A stretch of DNA of 64,000 nucleotides from JAUYQR01 sp050632395 (GTDB taxonomy: Bacteria; Pseudomonadota; Alphaproteobacteria; Rhodobacterales; Rhodobacteraceae): the NCBI RefSeq assembly GCF_050632395.1, contig NZ_CP192600.1, positions 3,224,001-3,288,000 on the forward strand. Direction: 5' to 3'. Positions within the stretch are counted from its first letter, which is position 1; every line of letters begins with the position of its first letter. Below, in pieces: positions 61,332 through 64,000 of the stretch. The position numbers were made by a program, and so were the translations under genes. The notes beneath the pieces were generated by a model. The model was not told the origin of the DNA. It saw only the letters and a program-made list of their open reading frames with translations, and ran no database searches.

Positions 61332-61354
61332 TTCATCTGTCCGAAAATATCCCC
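61332..61354. repeat. Copy of the TTCATCTGTCCG-AAATATCCC repeat
   Basis: TTCATCTGTCCGAAAATATCC matches 34632-34653 at all but one base. It lies in the 94-base gap between soxB and soxD with CGCCGGAGGC directly after it. It is only one arm of the full element. Confidence 0.55.
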
Positions 61355-61410
61355 GCCGGAGGCTTCCGCACGGTCCGCTAGGCGCAGCGTTGATCGCATG
61401 GCACGGCTCC

Positions 61411-62670
61411 TCAATGCAGGTTGTGCTGGCTGCCGGTGCCTTCTTCATCCAGAAGATGCCCCGTCGCAAAGCGGTTCAGCCGGAACTTCCGCGCCACCTC
61501 GTGGCTTTCGCCCGTGGCCATCAGATGCGCCATGCACCAGCCCGACGCAGGCACCGCCTTGAAGCCCCCGTAGTTCCAGCCACAATCGAGGAACAACCCA
61601 TCGACATGCGTCTTGTCGATGATGGGCGACCCGTCCGGCGACATGTCCATGATCCCGCCCCAGGACCGCAGCACCTTGGCCCGCCCGATCATCGGCATCA
61701 GCGTCATGCCGGCCTCCATCACATGCTCGACCATCGGCAGGTTCCCACGGCTGGCGTAACTGGCGTAGAAATCCAGATCGCCGCCGAACACGAGGCCCCC
61801 CTTGTCGGACTGGCTGATATAGAAGTGGCCCATGCCGAAGCTGATCACATGGTTGATCACCGGCTTCAGCCCTTCGGTAACGAAGGCCTGCAAGACATGG
61901 CTTTCGATCGGCAGCCGCATCCCGGCCATCGCGGCCACTTGGCTTGACCGGCCCGCGACAATGATCCCCACCTTCTTCGCCCGGATCGCGCCGCGCGTGG
62001 TCTGCACTCCGCGCACCACGCCATTCTCGATGTCGATACCCGTCACCTCGCAGTTCTGGATCAGGTCGACCCCGCGTTTGTCCGCGCCGCGCGCATAGCC
62101 CCAGGCAACCGCGTCATGCCGGGCACTACCGCCGCGTGGATGCAACAGGCCGCCATAGATCGGGAACCGGGTCTGTTCGAAATCAAGGTAGGGAAGCTGC
62201 TCGCGCACCCCGTCGCGGTCCAAGAGGATCGCATCGTCGCCCTGGTTGATCATCGCATTGCCGCGCCGCACGAAGGCGTCGCGCTGCCCGTCGCTGTGGA
62301 ACAGATTTATCAGCCCGCGCTGCGAATGCATCACGTTGTAGTTCAGGTCCGCCTCAAGCCCTTCCCATAGCTTCAGGGAATGCGAGTAGAATTCTGAGTT
62401 CCCCGGCAGGAAGTAGTTGGCCCTCACGATTGTCGTGTTGCGGCCGATGTTGCCCGAACCGATGTAGCCCTTTTCCAGCACGGCGATGTTGGTCATCCCG
62501 TGGTTCTTGGCCAGGTAATAGGCGGTGGACAACCCGTGCCCGCCGCCACCGATGATGATCGCGTCATATTCCGCCTTGGGCGCGGGGTCGCGCCATGCGG
62601 GTGCCCAGCCGGTATTTCCGGTCAAGCCTTCCCAGATCACCTTCAGCCCTGAATAGCGCATCACATCCAT
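61411..62670 (-). CDS. soxB: Sarcosine oxidase beta subunit
   Basis: A 419-residue SoxB, the FAD/FMN-binding subunit. The ADP-binding motif is DAIIIGGGGHGLSTAYYLAKNHG; start MRYSGLKVIWEGLTGNTGWAPAW is family-typical. A second in-frame ATG three codons downstream (62661) is an equally likely start. First gene of the soxBDAG operon, 133 bases after the glutamate dehydrogenase stop on the same strand. Confidence 0.95.
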   Translation of the reverse strand: MDVMRYSGLKVIWEGLTGNTGWAPAWRDPAPKAEYDAIIIGGGGHGLSTAYYLAKNHGMTNIAVLEKGYIGSGNIGRNTTIVRANYFLPGNSEFYSHSLKLWEGLEADLNYNVMHSQRGLINLFHSDGQRDAFVRRGNAMINQGDDAILLDRDGVREQLPYLDFEQTRFPIYGGLLHPRGGSARHDAVAWGYARGADKRGVDLIQNCEVTGIDIENGVVRGVQTTRGAIRAKKVGIIVAGRSSQVAAMAGMRLPIESHVLQAFVTEGLKPVINHVISFGMGHFYISQSDKGGLVFGGDLDFYASYASRGNLPMVEHVMEAGMTLMPMIGRAKVLRSWGGIMDMSPDGSPIIDKTHVDGLFLDCGWNYGGFKAVPASGWCMAHLMATGESHEVARKFRLNRFATGHLLDEEGTGSQHNLH

Positions 62671-62803
62671 CCCGCTCGCGACGGTTGGAGTAGAAGACCG
62701 TCACCGCCAAAGATGCAAGCCCCACCCCGACACGGAAGTGCGGGCTGCGACATCAGATGTCGCCTTTTCGCGCGTTTCCGTGGCGCGGCGACGCGGCGTG
62801 CGG

Positions 62804-64000
62804 TCACAGCCCCTTTGACCGGTAGGTCGCTGCCACCCGGCTGATCGACACGATGTAGGCTGCGACCCGCAGATCCTCGACGTCGTCGCGTTCGTGCCAG
62901 ATCTTGCGCATCGCCTGATAGGCAGTCCGCATCGTGTCGTCGAGACCGGACCGCACCAAGGCCAGTTCATCCGAGCCGGTCAGAAAGCGTTCCTTGAAAT
63001 CAGCTGTCAGAGACCAGCCGAGGTGCTGGTCAGCACTCAACCGCTCCAATTCCTCGACCAGAAGCCGTGACCGGGCTTCTTCGGCCCGCCTCTGCATCCG
63101 GCCAAAGCGGATGTGGGACAGGTTCTTGACCCATTCGAAGTAGCTGACCGTGACGCCACCCGCGTTAGCATACATGTCGGGGATGATCACCACGCCCTTC
63201 TGGCGCAACACCTCGTCGGCGCCATAGGTCACCGGCCCGTTCGCCGCCTCGATGATCAACGGCGCCTTGATGCGGGCGGCGTTGCCAAGGTTGATAACGC
63301 CTTCCATCGCCGCCGGAATCAGCAGATCGCACGCCTCCTCCAGCACCGCCGCGCCGTCCTCGACATGCCGCGCCTTGGGGTAGCCAGCCAGCAGCCCGTC
63401 GTTGGCATTCATCCACTGGCGCACGTCCTCGACATCAAGGCCTGTGTCGCTGAGCAGCGCGCCGTCACGTTCGATGATCGAGGTGATGATGCAGCCATCC
63501 TCCTCGCTCAGGAACTTCGCCGCGTGATAGCCAACGTTGCCAAGGCCCTGAACGATGACCCGCTTGCCCTCCAGCCCGCCGGAAAGGCGCGCCTTGGCCA
63601 CATCCTCGGGGTAGCGGAAGAATTCGCGCAGCGCGTATTGCACGCCCCGGCCCGTCGCCTCAACCCGGCCCTGAATGCCGCCGGCATGCGGCGGCTTGCC
63701 GGTGACGCAGGCCTTGGCGTTGATGTCGGTGGTGTTCATCCGGGCATACTGATCGGCGATCCACGCCATCTCGCGCTCGCCCGTGCCCATGTCTGGCGCG
63801 GGCACGTTCTGCGCCGGGTTGATCAGGTCACGCTTGATCAGTTCATAGGCGAAGCGGCGGGTGATCTGCTCCAGCTCATGTTCGTCCCAGGCGCGCGGGT
63901 CGATGCAAAGCCCGCCCTTCGATCCGCCGAACGGAGTTTCCACCAGCGCACATTTGTAAGTCATCAGCGCTGCCAACGCCTCCACCTCGTTCTGGTTGAC
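62804..64000 (-). CDS. Glutamate dehydrogenase, N-terminal end cut by the window
   Basis: The 398 residues of a Glu/Leu/Phe/Val dehydrogenase are visible; about 60-90 N-terminal residues lie beyond the right edge. The substrate region VETPFGGSKGGLCIDPR with its catalytic Lys, GTGEREMAWIADQY and the NAD(P)-binding IVQGLGNVGYHAAKFL are present. The class is the 440-480-residue hexameric type, usually NAD-linked in alphaproteobacteria. It may read into soxB, since they lie in the same direction. Confidence 0.93.
   Translation of the reverse strand, partial: VNQNEVEALAALMTYKCALVETPFGGSKGGLCIDPRAWDEHELEQITRRFAYELIKRDLINPAQNVPAPDMGTGEREMAWIADQYARMNTTDINAKACVTGKPPHAGGIQGRVEATGRGVQYALREFFRYPEDVAKARLSGGLEGKRVIVQGLGNVGYHAAKFLSEEDGCIITSIIERDGALLSDTGLDVEDVRQWMNANDGLLAGYPKARHVEDGAAVLEEACDLLIPAAMEGVINLGNAARIKAPLIIEAANGPVTYGADEVLRQKGVVIIPDMYANAGGVTVSYFEWVKNLSHIRFGRMQRRAEEARSRLLVEELERLSADQHLGWSLTADFKERFLTGSDELALVRSGLDDTMRTAYQAMRKIWHERDDVEDLRVAAYIVSISRVAATYRSKGL

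Overview
The window reads as a chromosomal segment of a Rhodobacteraceae-type alphaproteobacterium (Rhodobacter/Gemmobacter/Tabrizicola-like). Supporting signs are the high GC content with strong C/G third positions, a complete PHB cycle with a PhaR-type repressor, soxBDAG sarcosine oxidase, hflKC-degP, alphaproteobacterial-type LexA and FNR sites, and several short proteins of the kind usually seen only in this family (DUF2842, a DUF6524-like protein, a large acidic protein). The species cannot be named from the sequence alone. There are no rRNA or tRNA genes, CRISPR arrays or intact insertion sequences that I can recognise.

Layout. 1-8 kb: the tail of an aspartate aminotransferase, a 2Fe-2S ferredoxin, a stand-alone OB-fold gene behind a LexA box (apparently what is left of dnaE2), then a leftward run rpiA-gor-hflK-hflC-DUF2065-degP. 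8-20 kb: mostly housekeeping genes (GST, serine deaminase, DMT exporter, thiamine diphosphokinase, a 747-residue acidic protein, purA, porin, secG, pyrG). 20.3-21.4 kb: two tandem hdeA-like genes, each with its own FNR-type box and terminator hairpin, which look like a whole-unit duplication. 21.5-26 kb: glycosyltransferase, TerC, RlmJ, PhzF, TerB and a PhnD-like protein. 26.2-34.6 kb: a polar amino-acid ABC transporter followed by two glutamine-synthetase-like ligases, a class-I amidotransferase and an FAD oxidase, consistent with uptake and gamma-glutamylation of an amine or amino compound. 34.7-42.7 kb: dnaG, rpoD, nrdR-ribD, gloA and thyX.

42.5-45.8 kb is the clearest accessory segment. 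thyX changes base usage near its 3' end and is followed by an AT-rich unknown gene, a structured 510-base gap carrying a broken copy of the 3' end of a peptidoglycan-binding gene, a 2-oxoglutarate/Fe(II) oxygenase, and then the intact peptidoglycan-binding gene. 45.9-50.8 kb: DUF2177, an ArsC/Spx-like protein, cold shock protein, thrS and two alpha/beta hydrolases, the second lacking the usual nucleophile serine. 50.8-56.2 kb: phaZ (leftward) divergent from phaC-phaP-phaR, with two PhaR-type boxes before phaP, then a LysR regulator. 56.3-64 kb, leftward: glutamate dehydrogenase (cut by the window edge), soxB-soxD-soxA-soxG, and a DegT-family aminotransferase whose start lies beside a hairpin that could cover its ribosome binding site.

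Metabolic theme: nitrogen and one-carbon handling (amino-acid transport, gamma-glutamylation, sarcosine oxidase, glutamate dehydrogenase, serine deaminase) alongside carbon storage as PHB. Functions come from reading motifs and family resemblance; no database search was run.
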